Below, piece after piece: positions 18,395 to 27,849 of a stretch of 32,814 nucleotides of DNA. Location of the stretch: the NCBI GenBank assembly GCA_020725805.1, contig DYEF01000020.1, forward strand, positions 1 through 32,814, read 5' to 3'. The DNA comes from Bdellovibrio sp. (GTDB lineage Bacteria > Myxococcota > SpSt-1050). The notes under the pieces were generated by a model. The model was not told the DNA's origin and did no database searches. It saw nothing but the letters and a program-made list of their open reading frames with translations. Position 1 is the stretch's first letter. Every line of letters begins with the position of its first letter. The position numbers were made by a program, and so were the translations under genes.

Positions 18395-19987
18395 ATGCTT
18401 TTTTACCTACATATAATCCTTACTTTTATCAGTCTGATTGCAAATCTTATTCTTTCGACAGTTATTCTTTCTGTTGACAGCAGAAATCGTCTCAACCGTC
18501 TCTATTCTGTCTTTACTCTTGCAGTGGCATACTGGTCGATATTCAAGATTTTGCAGATAACGGCAGATTCGGCCGAATCTGCGGGATTATTCTATAAAAT
18601 CAGCAGTCTTGGCTGGACTATCCTCCCGTCTGTATATTTCATTTTCGTAATTGAGTTTACGAAGGCACAGAACAGGATACTGAGGCAGGTTATTTCTCCT
18701 CTTCTATTCCTTGCAGGAATTCTCTTTGCCTTTCTCACAATAGGGACGGACCTGATGCTTGCAGGAATGGTTCCGGAAAAATGGGGATATTCCCATATAC
18801 CGGGAAGGATTTACAAAGCCGGATTTACTCCGTATTTTATTATCTCCTTTGTCTGGGGGCTTATTCTGCTGTTTATGTACGGCAGGAAGAATCTTTCAAG
18901 ACTTGAGAGGATAAAGACCTATTATCTGCTTATAGGTGTCAGTGTCCCACTGCTGGGCGGTGTAATAACAAATATGATTATGCCGGCTCTCGGTATTCAT
19001 GTCTTTGAACTGGCGCTGACCCTTACGTCTGTAAATGTGGTGATTATCGGTTATGCAATGTACAAATACAGGCTGATGAACATTACGTTTGAATATGCAG
19101 CGAGCACTATTATCAATACAATGGGAGATGTTCTTATTGTGCTGGACCGGGAATTGAGGATTAATCTTGTCAATCCTGCGGCAATGCATCTCTTTGGCTA
19201 CTCGATTCAGGACCTTGTCAAAAAAGATATCAGAAGTTTTCTTCTGAAGGATTATTTTTCCGAAGGTCTTATCGGTTCACTCGAAAAGGAGGACTTTGTT
19301 AAACTTGAAATGGAATTTCTGGACAAAAACAGAAATGCCATTGTGACTGACACATCTATATCTACCCTGAAGGACGAGAGCGGGGAGACCGTAGGATACG
19401 TGCTTGTATCAAAAGATATACGTGAGAGAAAACGTCTCATTTCCGAGATCGAACAGGCGAAGAAGGAACTTGAGGAACTCGCGGTTACGGACCCGCTGAC
19501 AGGTCTTTATAACAGAAGGTTTCTTATGTTTCGTCTGAAAGAGGAGTTTTTAAGGTCCACAAGATACAACAAGCCTTTCTCGGTTATAATACTTGACCTG
19601 GATAAATTTAAGGAAATAAACGATACGTTCGGGCACGAGGAAGGGGATGAACTGCTGAGATTTATTTCGAATAAACTCAAGAGCGCTGTCAGGGCAACGG
19701 ATGTGGTGGCAAGATTCGGGGGAGACGAATTTGTGATTCTGCTGCCTGAGTCAAATAAAACAGAATCAGTGGCTCTGGCCGACAGGATAAGGTCCAGCTC
19801 TTTTAAGGATAACCTTCCCTACAAATACAGAATTGTGAGCGGCAGTTTTGGTGTCTCTACATTCAGGCCGGATAAGCCTCTCTCCTCAGAAATCGACCTT
19901 CTGAAACTCGCTGATTCAGCTCTCTACCGTTCAAAGAGACTCGGGAGAGACAAGGTCTCTCACTCGGATGAGGTCGGGGAGGAATAG
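18395..19987 (+). CDS. Membrane 7TM (histidine-kinase N-terminal type) - PAS - GGDEF diguanylate cyclase
   Basis: N-terminal multi-TM segment, PAS-like NTMGDVLIVLDRELRINLVNPAAMHLFGYSIQDLV, DPLTGLYNRRF, RFGGDEFVILLPES, RATD I-site 5 residues before GGDEF. Confidence 0.92.
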   Translation: MLFYLHIILTFISLIANLILSTVILSVDSRNRLNRLYSVFTLAVAYWSIFKILQITADSAESAGLFYKISSLGWTILPSVYFIFVIEFTKAQNRILRQVISPLLFLAGILFAFLTIGTDLMLAGMVPEKWGYSHIPGRIYKAGFTPYFIISFVWGLILLFMYGRKNLSRLERIKTYYLLIGVSVPLLGGVITNMIMPALGIHVFELALTLTSVNVVIIGYAMYKYRLMNITFEYAASTIINTMGDVLIVLDRELRINLVNPAAMHLFGYSIQDLVKKDIRSFLLKDYFSEGLIGSLEKEDFVKLEMEFLDKNRNAIVTDTSISTLKDESGETVGYVLVSKDIRERKRLISEIEQAKKELEELAVTDPLTGLYNRRFLMFRLKEEFLRSTRYNKPFSVIILDLDKFKEINDTFGHEEGDELLRFISNKLKSAVRATDVVARFGGDEFVILLPESNKTESVALADRIRSSSFKDNLPYKYRIVSGSFGVSTFRPDKPLSSEIDLLKLADSALYRSKRLGRDKVSHSDEVGEE

Positions 19988-19991
19988 GGCT

Positions 19992-20420
19992 TTATTTGAG
20001 CATTTCCTCGAACTTCTTCATCTTCTCAGGGTCGGCATTCTTCTTCGCATCCTGACATTCCTGCTGATTTTTCATTGAGTACTCCATATCAAGACATCTG
20101 ATAATGTCTGTAGGGAGTTCTTTGCAGGCTTTGACAAACTTCTCTTTTGTCGGAAAATCCTTCTTGTTGGGTGGCTTTTTGCCCATTTTTGCCATCTGCT
20201 GTTCCATCTGCTCTACAAAGGCCTTCATAAAATCGTATGTCTTTGAACAGTTTTCGTCTGCATTAACAGGTGGTTTCTCTGCCTGTTCGGAGGGCTTTGC
20301 GGTCTCTTCCTGCTTTGTCTGATTAGCTGGTTGCTCTTTTTTTGCCTCCTCTTTCTTGCAGGCAGCAAAGAGGACGAATAGTGATAAAACAACGGCAAAA
20401 ATTTTAATAACCTTCTTCAT
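19992..20420 (-). CDS. Small predicted lipoprotein, unknown function
   Basis: Start at MKKVIKIFAVVLSLFVLFAACKKE (lipobox); RBS aggag upstream. The ORF-track start at 20471 is probably too far upstream. Confidence 0.7.
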   Translation of the reverse strand: MKKVIKIFAVVLSLFVLFAACKKEEAKKEQPANQTKQEETAKPSEQAEKPPVNADENCSKTYDFMKAFVEQMEQQMAKMGKKPPNKKDFPTKEKFVKACKELPTDIIRCLDMEYSMKNQQECQDAKKNADPEKMKKFEEMLK

Positions 20421-20610
20421 AAAAACTCCTTTGTACGGGATTTCTGAAAGTTGAAAGTTAGATAACACCAATTTTGCCTAAGTCAAATATCTTTTTTGCA
20501 ATACAAAAATTATATTTTTGCTGTATAGACAAAGAGTCAGAACGCAGTATAATGCCTGATCGCCTGAATTAATGAGCTTCTGATGATATTTGGAATTATA
20601 CAGATTCCGG

Positions 20611-20749
20611 TTAAGCGGCCTGTTTTATAATTTCTTCAAATTCCCTGAGGGCTTTGATGTCATTCTTCTTTTTGCTTCTGTGCACCAAGTCATTAAGACC
20701 TCTTATTTGGAAAGAAGTTTGATAATTTATTGCAAAGTTATAGTAGTGT
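20611..20749 (-). pseudogene. Candidate C-terminal gene remnant abutting the tmRNA 3' end
   Basis: Minus-strand open frame ending ...NFAINYQTSFQIRGLNDLVHRSKKKNDIKALREFEEIIKQAA* with no plausible start upstream (runs into the tmRNA). Resembles the C-terminus of small nucleotidyltransferase-type proteins (LxDLVxxKxx...xDIxALxxIEEI). Confidence 0.3.
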
Positions 20750-21107
20750 TGGTGGAGGCGGCGGGAATCGAACCCGCGTCCAGAGGTGCTACTTTTAAGG
20801 ATACTACATGCTTATTCTGTGTATTGAATTTCGGAGACCAGACGCCCGCAGACAGGCTTCTGATATCCTATCCGTAGTAAATTCTCGTCTGTAACCGCTA
20901 CGAAGTCAGCCACAGACCATCCTGTCTTGCTGACGCCCATTATGACCCGACAGGAGAAAGTCATAATGAACGGCCGCTTTTAATTAAGCAGCGAGTGCCA
21001 AATTTTCGTTGGCATTTGTCTTTCCTGCATAGTTTTAACGCGGTTATACAGGAACCCGCGGCATGCACCTTAACCCTCACAGCCCCTGTCGAACCCAGAT
21101 CGCCCCC
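20750..21107 (-). ncRNA. ssrA: tmRNA (ssrA)
   Basis: Minus strand begins GGGGGCGATCTGGGTTCGACAGGGG and ends GGACGCGGGTTCGATTCCCGCCGCCTCCACCA. The terminal 7-bp acceptor-like stem pairs. The tag ORF GCA GGA AAG ACA AAT GCC AAC GAA AAT TTG GCA CTC GCT GCT TAA encodes AGKTNANENLALAA. Confidence 0.97.
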
Positions 21108-21120
21108 GGTGCAAATGTAA

Positions 21121-21148
21121 ATTATAGTACAAATATGCGATAATTCAA
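21121..21148 (-). promoter_or_regulatory. tmRNA promoter
   Basis: Reverse complement TTGAAT - 16 nt - TATAAT, 13 nt before the mature tmRNA 5' end. Confidence 0.7.
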
Positions 21149-21336
21149 GTGCGTTTTTATTCTTTGCGGCTTTTTAGGAATCCTGACATACAGTAGCAGG
21201 GCCGAAAATGGTTGGAACAGGTGCAGTAAAAGGTGCCGGGTAGTAGAATTTAATATATTGATATCAGGCAATATTTTGTACTTATGCTTGAATTGTGCCA
21301 GTCATAATTATTAAAAATCTGAGAAGTAATTATTGC

Positions 21337-21365
21337 TTGAAACCATTTGTATTTGGTCTTATAAT
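21337..21365 (+). promoter_or_regulatory. Candidate sigma-70-type promoter for the LVIVD lipoprotein
   Basis: TTGAAA (21337-21342) - 17 nt - TATAAT (21360-21365), RBS ggaaggag, ATG 21400. Confidence 0.65.
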
Positions 21366-21399
21366 AAATATGAATAAGTTATATTGGAAGGAGCTTCAT

Positions 21400-24300
21400 A
21401 TGAAGTCTTTTCTCAGATTATTATTTCAGGTTTTTATTTTCGTTAACTTTGTCTTTATTTTCAGTAGCTGTTCCACAGAGATTGAACCTGTAAACCCTTT
21501 TGACCCCGAGACTTCTGTGCAGAATAGGGCAAAGGGTGGCATAACCGGTAAGATAACTCCTGAAGATATCCTTGATCTCAAAAGGATTACATTTACTGTA
21601 ACTATTCAGGATTCTCAGTTTAATGCCGTTGTCTCGGAAGATGGTTCGTTTAATTTAAATGCACTTCCTCAGGGAAATTATTATATCAGTGTCATTTCCT
21701 CGGACAAATCCTATAAAGAGGAGAAAATAGGTCCGTTCGAGGTCAAAGCCGGCCAGACTGTTTATGCGGGTAATATACCGGTTGTCCTGAAAAAGGGTAT
21801 TCTTACCGGTTATTTTACGGCTGTAAAACCGGACAGCAGTGAGTTTCCTGTAGCATTTGTACCCGTATTTGTAGGGAAGACTGACAGAGTAGTTAAAACA
21901 GGTTTTCTGAAGGAAGTATCGGAAAGGTGTATGGTAAGTTCTTCTGCGGCTGGATATCTGACCTCGACCGATGGTTCCGGCAGGATTCACATTGAAAATA
22001 TAAGGGTAGGGAAATATAGAGCCTTGCTTACTGACAGCACAGCTGGTATCGGTGTATCTCAGGAATTCGAGGTAAAGGAGAATGAAGAGACAGATTTAGG
22101 TGAGATTGCTGTGACGTCTCCAGTCGCACTCCTGCACGCGGAAGAACCGGATAATCCCGGTGTCGCAATCGATGTGACATCAAAAAATATTGTCAGAGTC
22201 GTTTTCGGGCTTCAGAATTTTACCGGAGAAGCAATGGTTTTCGAGGGAGATATTCCTGCAAAATATGAGTGGCAGGATATAAGCCAGACAAATTATTACG
22301 ATCTCACAGTCAATAATGAAGGACTTATTAATATTTCAGTCAAATTCAGAGATTTATTTTGCCGGGAGTCTCCTGTCTTTAAGACCACATTATTCATAGA
22401 CAGGACAAAGCCTGTTGTAAAAAATATAAGTGTAGATGATACCGTTAAATTCGGTGATAATGAATATTCTAAGAACTCTACCGTAAAGATTCGTATAGAA
22501 GCGGCTGATGACTTCCACGACTTCAAATCCGATTATTCCCAGATGAAAATGAAAATTACTACTGACGATTTGACAACAGTAGAGTGGGAGGATTTTAATA
22601 CTGTAAGGGATTATTATCTGGGAGAGCAGGATGGTAACAGACAGATAAAAATTATTCTCAGGGACAAGGCAGGGAATATAAGCGAGTCATTTACAAAAAA
22701 TATTATTCTTGACCGGACTCCTCCGAAAGATGTCTCTATGATTATTACCGGCAAGGTTTTTGATAAGAATGGTCTTTTAGCAGATAATAATAATCTCTCA
22801 ATTTTACAGACTCTCAGATTTAAGTTTACATCCGACAGCATCGGGGGGAAAGTATTTCTCTACGAAAACAGCGGGACGCAGATTCTCTCCTGTGAAAATA
22901 TGGGTGAGGCCTTAAAGGAAATATCTCTTGTCAAAACTGATTCCGGCTCTTATGCCGAGACTGATGTGGAAACAGGCGGTCAGAGTGGCGAAAAGTCGTT
23001 TTATGCCTGTTTTACCGATGCGGCCGGCAATATCAGGACTACTCCTGTGTCAGGCAAGATATATCTGGACAGAAGTCCGCCCTCGAATGTAATGTTCAGA
23101 GTAAACTATGGCAGTATGAACTCATCTGACCAGAAGGTAAAGCTTACCAACATCGGAGCATATGATGATTATACGGGGAATCTCTATCTTATGATAAGCG
23201 GATGTCCGGATTTTTCGAAGTCTTTGGAATGCAGAACGACTGAGTGGCTTGATTTTACCAGCGAGGTAATATGGGATACAGGAGGGACTGAAGGCTTACA
23301 TGATATTTTCCTGAAAGCAAGAGATCTTGCAGGCAATGAGAGTGCAACGGCATATTCTTCTGTCAATATTGACCTGACAGACCCCGAACCTCCCTATCTG
23401 CTGAGTGTTTTCGGGAAAGAGGAGGATTCGGTTATCTATACAAATTCCATAATGCCTATTCTGATGTGGAACGCCTCGCCTTCTTCGGATGTAGAGTATT
23501 ATGAGGTACAGGTAAAACAAAATGGTCAGACGGAATACACATCATATAAAACCTCCGGTCTGAACTATATGCTCCCTTCATTGTCAGAGGGAAGATATAA
23601 TTTCCGTGTGAGGGCTGTTGACAGAACCTTAAGAAGCAGTCCGTTTGCAGACGGACCGGATTTTGTAATTGACACCACTGTCCCGACTACGCCGAGATTT
23701 GAGAAGATAAATTATTCCGTTATAGACCTGAGCGATGCGGAATTTAATGAGTTCAGGATCAGGCTTGCCGTTTTGTCTTCTGATGAAAATTTCAAGGAGT
23801 ACAGAATAAAAGGAGGGGTGTACAGTGAATTTATTTCTGCAGAACCAGACAATCTTAATTATTTAAAATTTTACCTGCTCAAAGACAGCATTAATAACCT
23901 TCAGATAAAGGCTGTTGACAAGGCCGGAAATGAGAGTTCTGCGGATTTTGCAATAATCACCGAAGATTCCAGAAGGCCTCTCCCTCCTTCCAATATAAGA
24001 GTTATAGAAGGGAACGGCAAGATATATGTCAAATGGGATAGCAGCAACAGCAAGGACGTTGCAGGATATCGTCTGTATTACGGGTTTACGAATAACCCCC
24101 CGTTTGCAGGGTCATTTGCAGCTGAAGGAATATCGCCTATAGATGTAGGCAATAACACGATTTTTGGTCTGTCTTCATTACTAAATTTTACTAAATTTTA
24201 TGTTACCGTTACAGCTTACGACAGAACGGAAAACGTCCTTCACGAGTCAATAATGCCTCAGGCGGTTTCTGTATATCCTACTCCTGTGTCTATTGAACCT

Positions 24301-26988
24301 GCCGGAATATTTATGGACGACCACACATCAAAAAAACTGATTCAGAAAGAAAACTTAATTATTCTTCTGGATAATAATGGTCTGCGGATTTTTGATATTT
24401 CCGAACCTGAAAAACCAAAATTTATTGAAGAATACAAAGACTATTCGGATATTTTCAGTATGAGTGCTTCAATTTCTGTTCCGCCGTTCAGAGACAAGGG
24501 GTTCATCTATCTCGGGAAAAGGGGTTATATAGACATTATTGAATTGAAAAACGGTGCACATCTTAAATTCAGAATTGCCACAGGATTGTCACACACATTT
24601 ATCTCGGAACACCGGGATTACATAATAAGTTCGGTTGGAGAGAACGGATTCAGATTCTACAAATTCATCGATGATAATACAGTGGAAGAAACAGGTATAT
24701 ATGAGAGCGATAAAATAATAACAAGCGCATTTCATAGCGGAAATTATTTGTATTATACAGAAACCAAGGATTATACGACATATACTCTGCATATAGCTGA
24801 TATAACGAATATTGAAAATATCAGGGAAGTTGGTACGTTTAGAATCAAAGGGTATCCGAAATGGATAAATGTTGTAAATAACAGACTGTATACGGCCTTT
24901 GCCTCGGATCTTTTTAAGGATGTTATGCTTGTTCTGGACATTTCGGATATTTCGAAACCGGTTTTGGCAGGGACATATAAGGGGAATATGATAAATATGG
25001 CGGATAGTAAGGACAACTATATCTATTTACTGGATTCGGAGAACGGTCTGATTATCCTTGACCAGTCAGGTTTACCGGATTTTTTGGAAATGTCCCATTC
25101 AGACAAATTCAGGTCAGGCTCGGATATAAAGGTGACAGACCGGTATGCCTATATTGCAGACGGACTGAACGGATTGAGTATTGTCGATATCTTAGATAAA
25201 CGTAATCCTGTACCGGTATTTTCTGAACAGTTTGACAGGTTTTATCCGAGGAGAGTTGTGGTTCAGGGGGCTTATGCATATGTCGCAAACCGCAACTATC
25301 CCAAGATTGTGATTCTGGATATTTCTGACCCTGAAAATATCAGGAAAATGGGAGAATTACCACTTGCCTCGAATCCCGAAGGTGTTTTTATACACGGGAA
25401 TCACCTATATATTGCAGGCGGGACAGACGGTCTGATAATCGCCGATGTCTCTGAGCCTACCTCACCGAAAATCATCGGTTCTCTTAAGGGGAAGAATGTA
25501 ACAGATGTTTTCTACTTAAACGGTTTTGTATTTGGTATTGGCGGAACATCATTTTATTCATTTGACGTGAAAAATCCTGCATCTCCTGTACTTAAAAAGG
25601 AGTTGTCGGTGCTTTCGAATCCGCAGAGACTGACGGTGCGGGGAAAAGGTGCTTATGTTGCCGACGGCTCCGGCGGATTAAAGGTAATTAATCTCAATGA
25701 CCCCGCTAATCCTGTCTTCTCAAATTCTTATTCGACAGGTGATTCTGTAAAGGGAGTAGTTCTTTCGGGTAAGAGGGTCTTTCTTGCCGAAGAAAACAGC
25801 GGACTGAGAATTCTTGAGGTGAATAATATTGAAAACCCGACTGTATTTAATCTGAAAGGGAACTTTAAGATAAGCGGGATAACAAATGCAATTGCTATGA
25901 CGGGTTCGTATGTATATCTTTTATCCGCATCGTCCGGTATATGGGTAATTGATGTAAGTAATCCTTCAAATGACCTCTACTGTCCGGGTTCCTCCGGTTG
26001 TAAAGGGTTTTATGAACTGAATAACAGAGAAAACAAGGACCTTTTTACCGATGGTACAATGATATATATTGCGCAGGACTACAGTGGACTTGAAGTATAT
26101 GAGATTGCTTCACCTACCATCCCTGTCAAAAAAGGATTGATAAAAGGCAGTTTTAAGTCACACATAGTAGATAGTGGCTATTTATTTGCCTCTGATTCAT
26201 CATCATTAAAATCTTATGATGTCATTAATCCGGAAAATCCGGTAATGAAAGCAAACTATGAACCTCTTAACTCACCTAATAGTGTGGCAATTTCGGGCAA
26301 TTATATTTATACATCTGAATATACATCAAGAGGTATTCAGATATTCGATGTTACAGACCCTTCGGTATTGAACTGGATTCCAAATTTCTCCTTCAACTTT
26401 GGGTCGGCAACAAATATTTCGGTATTTGGCCGTACAATCTTCCTAAGCCAGTCATCATCCGTCAAGATACTGGATTTTACTACTCCATATGATATTGTTC
26501 TTGTATCGACAATTTCCGAGATAAATACCCAGCGTGTAGTACAGCAGGGCAATTATATCTATCTTCCGAACTGGCAGTTCGGTCTTGCGATTTATGATAT
26601 CAGGGACAAATCAAAGCCTGCCAAGGTATCGAATTTTCCAACGAAAAGAGCAATAACCGCAGTAGATGTGAGAGGTGATTTCGCCTATCTTGCGGCAGAA
26701 TCAGATGGATTACTGATACTTGACATAACGAATCCGGCAAGCCCTGTACAGATAGGTTCATTTAGTGCAGATGTGATTCCTGCGTATAATGTAAAGGTGT
26801 ACAATAATGTTGCCTATATTGCCTGTGCCTTAAATGGTTTTTCTGCAATAAATGTAAAAGACCCCAAAAATCCGTATCTGATGGCAAAATATGAAATACC
26901 CGAGGTAACAGATATAGTATCAGTTCAGGGAAATACAGCGTTTGTTCAGACAAGGTCCGGCATACATTTAATCAATCTCGAGCCCTGA
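21400..26988 (+). CDS. Giant lipoprotein with regulatory/Ig/Fn3-like N-terminal half and LVIVD beta-propeller-like repeats
   Basis: ATG 21400 with ggaaggag RBS gives MKSFLRLLFQVFIFVNFVFIFSSCSTE (lipobox). Repeated DRTPP/DRSPP/DTTVPTTP Ig-like borders; many Y(I/V)A.G..GL.(I/V).D(I/V)S.P..P repeats in the second half. Confidence 0.85.
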   Translation: MKSFLRLLFQVFIFVNFVFIFSSCSTEIEPVNPFDPETSVQNRAKGGITGKITPEDILDLKRITFTVTIQDSQFNAVVSEDGSFNLNALPQGNYYISVISSDKSYKEEKIGPFEVKAGQTVYAGNIPVVLKKGILTGYFTAVKPDSSEFPVAFVPVFVGKTDRVVKTGFLKEVSERCMVSSSAAGYLTSTDGSGRIHIENIRVGKYRALLTDSTAGIGVSQEFEVKENEETDLGEIAVTSPVALLHAEEPDNPGVAIDVTSKNIVRVVFGLQNFTGEAMVFEGDIPAKYEWQDISQTNYYDLTVNNEGLINISVKFRDLFCRESPVFKTTLFIDRTKPVVKNISVDDTVKFGDNEYSKNSTVKIRIEAADDFHDFKSDYSQMKMKITTDDLTTVEWEDFNTVRDYYLGEQDGNRQIKIILRDKAGNISESFTKNIILDRTPPKDVSMIITGKVFDKNGLLADNNNLSILQTLRFKFTSDSIGGKVFLYENSGTQILSCENMGEALKEISLVKTDSGSYAETDVETGGQSGEKSFYACFTDAAGNIRTTPVSGKIYLDRSPPSNVMFRVNYGSMNSSDQKVKLTNIGAYDDYTGNLYLMISGCPDFSKSLECRTTEWLDFTSEVIWDTGGTEGLHDIFLKARDLAGNESATAYSSVNIDLTDPEPPYLLSVFGKEEDSVIYTNSIMPILMWNASPSSDVEYYEVQVKQNGQTEYTSYKTSGLNYMLPSLSEGRYNFRVRAVDRTLRSSPFADGPDFVIDTTVPTTPRFEKINYSVIDLSDAEFNEFRIRLAVLSSDENFKEYRIKGGVYSEFISAEPDNLNYLKFYLLKDSINNLQIKAVDKAGNESSADFAIITEDSRRPLPPSNIRVIEGNGKIYVKWDSSNSKDVAGYRLYYGFTNNPPFAGSFAAEGISPIDVGNNTIFGLSSLLNFTKFYVTVTAYDRTENVLHESIMPQAVSVYPTPVSIEPAGIFMDDHTSKKLIQKENLIILLDNNGLRIFDISEPEKPKFIEEYKDYSDIFSMSASISVPPFRDKGFIYLGKRGYIDIIELKNGAHLKFRIATGLSHTFISEHRDYIISSVGENGFRFYKFIDDNTVEETGIYESDKIITSAFHSGNYLYYTETKDYTTYTLHIADITNIENIREVGTFRIKGYPKWINVVNNRLYTAFASDLFKDVMLVLDISDISKPVLAGTYKGNMINMADSKDNYIYLLDSENGLIILDQSGLPDFLEMSHSDKFRSGSDIKVTDRYAYIADGLNGLSIVDILDKRNPVPVFSEQFDRFYPRRVVVQGAYAYVANRNYPKIVILDISDPENIRKMGELPLASNPEGVFIHGNHLYIAGGTDGLIIADVSEPTSPKIIGSLKGKNVTDVFYLNGFVFGIGGTSFYSFDVKNPASPVLKKELSVLSNPQRLTVRGKGAYVADGSGGLKVINLNDPANPVFSNSYSTGDSVKGVVLSGKRVFLAEENSGLRILEVNNIENPTVFNLKGNFKISGITNAIAMTGSYVYLLSASSGIWVIDVSNPSNDLYCPGSSGCKGFYELNNRENKDLFTDGTMIYIAQDYSGLEVYEIASPTIPVKKGLIKGSFKSHIVDSGYLFASDSSSLKSYDVINPENPVMKANYEPLNSPNSVAISGNYIYTSEYTSRGIQIFDVTDPSVLNWIPNFSFNFGSATNISVFGRTIFLSQSSSVKILDFTTPYDIVLVSTISEINTQRVVQQGNYIYLPNWQFGLAIYDIRDKSKPAKVSNFPTKRAITAVDVRGDFAYLAAESDGLLILDITNPASPVQIGSFSADVIPAYNVKVYNNVAYIACALNGFSAINVKDPKNPYLMAKYEIPEVTDIVSVQGNTAFVQTRSGIHLINLEP

Positions 26989-27149
26989 AAAAGAGTTTTC
27001 TGAAACTGGTTTAATAACGATTTTTTATAATCCACATTTTGTAACCTGTTGTATTGATTGAACATTTTACTAATCTGCCGGACCGGGTGCCAGGCATAAT
27101 AAGATAAAAAATCTGATTTCTTCTATAAATATTTTCCGCCGGTAAAATC

Positions 27150-27165
27150 TGGAACGAAAATTGCA
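27150..27165 (+). promoter_or_regulatory. Sigma-54 (RpoN) -24/-12 promoter upstream of the T3SS-type operon
   Basis: TGGAACGAAAATTGCA versus consensus TGGCACGNNNNTTGCW: one mismatch, GG and GC with correct spacing. Predicted start of transcription is just before the RBS (TGAGG) of the ATG at 27192. Confidence 0.75.
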
Positions 27166-27191
27166 GCTATAAAAAAATATTGAGGTTTTTT

Positions 27192-27602
27192 ATGGATACA
27201 AAAGTTCTGAATAACCTTATCAGGATACTGAAATACAAAATAGACCATCTGGAATACGATATGAGTCTTGCCCAAAGCCAACTGAGCGAATGTTATGACA
27301 CAATAGCCGGTTTGTGTGAAATGCAGTCGCGCTCGGAGAAAGATATAAAGTTCGACTCTTCGGCAAGGTGGGTTTCAGATTATAAAGAAAGGCTGAGAAA
27401 AGAGCTTAATAATCAGATTCACAGATATGCAGAACAGAAAAATAATATTAACGAACTCAAACTGCTGCTTTTGAGAGAAAATCAGAAGAAAGACGCCGTT
27501 AGCAAAATTTGTGAACATTTAAGGTCCGAAAGAGAAAAAACAATCATAAACAGGGAGGAAGAAGATGTTGAGGAATTATGCACATCAAAACAGTTTCTGT
27601 AA
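27192..27602 (+). CDS. Coiled-coil protein, SctO/FliJ-like by position
   Basis: ATG 27192 with TGAGG RBS. Heptad-rich (KIDHLEYDMSLAQSQLSECYDTIAGLCEMQ... NQIHRYAEQKNNINELKLLLLRENQKKDAVSKICEHLRSER), located directly upstream of SctQ/R/S/T/U-like genes. Confidence 0.5.
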   Translation: MDTKVLNNLIRILKYKIDHLEYDMSLAQSQLSECYDTIAGLCEMQSRSEKDIKFDSSARWVSDYKERLRKELNNQIHRYAEQKNNINELKLLLLRENQKKDAVSKICEHLRSEREKTIINREEEDVEELCTSKQFL

Positions 27603-27849
27603 AAACACAAACTTCAGTACGGTTTTCCCCGGCAGGTATCTCTACTTTGATAAGTATTTTGAAAAATTGTTTCACTCGCCGAAGCCGCTCTCCGTTACAA
27701 TCGGGCTGTTTGACGGGAGAGTCACTCTTTCTGTGATAGCAGACGAACGGAAAATACTTATAAAGGGAGAGAAAGAGCTTTCAGATGAAGTCGTAAGACA
27801 TCTTTATCAGTTTCGTGCTGCAAGGCAGTATTCTGTAGAGGTAATCTAG
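27565..27849 (+). CDS. 94-aa protein of unknown function in the T3SS-type operon (possible divergent FliK/SctP C-domain)
   Basis: ATG with ggaggaagaag RBS, overlaps the upstream gene; stop directly abuts the next ATG. C-terminus VTIGLFDGRVTLSVIADERKILIKGEKELSDEVVRHLYQFRA. Confidence 0.6.
   Translation: MLRNYAHQNSFCKNTNFSTVFPGRYLYFDKYFEKLFHSPKPLSVTIGLFDGRVTLSVIADERKILIKGEKELSDEVVRHLYQFRAARQYSVEVI

Noticed and set aside
20504-20520. CAAAAAT-TAT-ATTTTTG palindrome
   Set aside because: AT-only dyad in an AT-rich intergenic region; could occur by chance and has no linked evidence.
20590-20877. 95-aa plus-strand ORF containing AAGIEPASRGATFKDTT
   Set aside because: Runs through the tmRNA 3' end on the opposite strand; the AAGIEPAS string is the familiar mis-translation of tRNA-like 3' ends.
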